64,000 nucleotides of DNA. Source: Nectonema munidae (Eukaryota > Nematomorpha > Nectonematoida > Nectonematidae). The position numbers and the translations under genes are program-made. This document shows, piece after piece, positions 63,221 through 64,000 of the stretch; position 1 is the first letter of the stretch; every line of letters begins with the position of its first letter. The notes under the pieces are model-generated. The model did not search any database. It worked only from the letters and a program-made list of their open reading frames with translations, and was not told where the DNA came from. The DNA is taken from positions 789,501 to 853,500 of the forward strand of contig JAUIRK010000157.1 of NCBI GenBank assembly GCA_030549495.1. Direction: 5' to 3'.

Positions 63221-64000
63221 CAGGGGCACACATCCGGAGGGGGGGGGCGAAAATGACCTTGCCCCCCCTCCCCCCAATAATTTTCTATAAATAAGCGGTC
63301 GTTTACCATTGACGTCAAGTAAAACTGGAAGGGAGGGGTACCCAAAGTTGACATAAGTCGATTTTGTTAAGTGATGATTTATCTAAAAGTTGACAGGGGG
63401 TGATCATTCGAATACATGCTAAGATAAGAGAATAAAAAAGGGAATGCACTTTCGAATCAAACATCATGCCAAGCTGCTCCGAAACTCCTCTCAAAAATAT
63501 TTTACAAACGATGTGTAAGCTATATAATAATAATCCATTGTTTCAATATGCACACAAGTAAGCAATGTTTATCAGTGTCTCAAAGGGCCATGTAGTATTT
63601 TTGAGCAAACACATGTTGATGATCCACCAGATTTTTCTCTTCTGCCACAGTGATTCTATTTCTCTTTCCGTCTCCTTCTCTATTTTCTTTCCGCTTTCTC
63701 TGCTAAAACTCAATCACTCAAGTTCTCTTCTCCCATTCAATCTCTCTTTTCGCACTCAAGCTCTCTTCTCTTGATCAAGCTCTCCTATAACGTTCAGCTC
63801 AGAGCTCGCGCTAACCAAAATTTTTTTGAGGGAGGGAGGGGGCTCAAAGGGGCGTAAACTATACATTATAAAAATACACACTATAAAATTTTCTTTTCTC
63901 TCTCAGAGGATGAAGTGCTTATTCCTATTGTTAGAGCAGTTTGATACTCAAAAATACGTTAGAATATAGTTTATGCGGAATATAAGTTCAATATTTTCAG
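63221..64000 (+). repeat. Large dispersed repeat, copy C (runs off the window)
   Basis: Begins CAGGGGCACACATCCGGAGG and a run of G, then from 63406 matches copies A and B: ATTCGAATACATGCTAAGAT, AAATATTTTACAAACGATGT, AATAATAATCCATTGTTTCA, TTTTTGAGCAAACACATGTT, the CTCTCTT tract, and at the window end TATAAGTTCAATATTTTCAG. This copy shows the true left end of the family. Confidence 0.7.

Overview
This window is AT-rich eukaryotic DNA with short coding exons, GT-AG introns from 57 nt to over 7 kb, and a very heavy load of DNA transposons. Gene content and transposon families point to an arthropod. A crustacean such as a copepod would fit, but the sequence alone does not settle it. I see no bacterial, organellar or retroviral-type genes. 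Three host genes can be rebuilt exon by exon, with every splice phase agreeing. (1) Plus strand, 3357-8830: the 3' half of an ARHGAP1/RhoGAP68F-like gene, covering the end of its Sec14-like domain and the whole RhoGAP domain; its 5' half was not found. (2) Minus strand, 35576-9099: a nine-exon, about 984-residue C2H2 zinc-finger gene that I identify as an orthologue of MEP-1, the partner of the Mi-2 chromatin remodeller. Its stop codon faces that of gene 1 across about 270 bp. (3) Minus strand, 61402-53096: a muscle-type essential myosin light chain (Drosophila Mlc1 type), lacking only its first few codons.

Most of the rest is mobile DNA, much of it inside the introns of these genes. hAT elements with clear 8-bp target duplications lie at 166-2891, 5390-5704, 20664-21027, 23285-24480, 31625-31813, 32745-33064, 33362-34406 and 53798-56930. 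A pogo/Tigger element with 18-bp terminal repeats and TA duplications (13049-16528) carries a second, unusual element inside it. Remains of a second pogo, two piggyBac transposases, a Tc1/mariner head and several more hAT transposases are scattered through the window. A repeat family with ends like CAGGGGCGCACATCC recurs at least five times. A decayed member of an uncharacterised protein family sits at 37430-38815.

Structured non-coding DNA includes a 1.15-kb foldback palindrome whose arms contain a minisatellite (47595-48744), a GC-richer 36-bp minisatellite of about 19 units (50109-50800), and several two-copy dispersed repeats. The stretches 39970-43050, 45945-47590, 48745-50040, 50810-52550 and 61405-63220 are AT-rich with nothing I can firmly name, apart from the small items listed.
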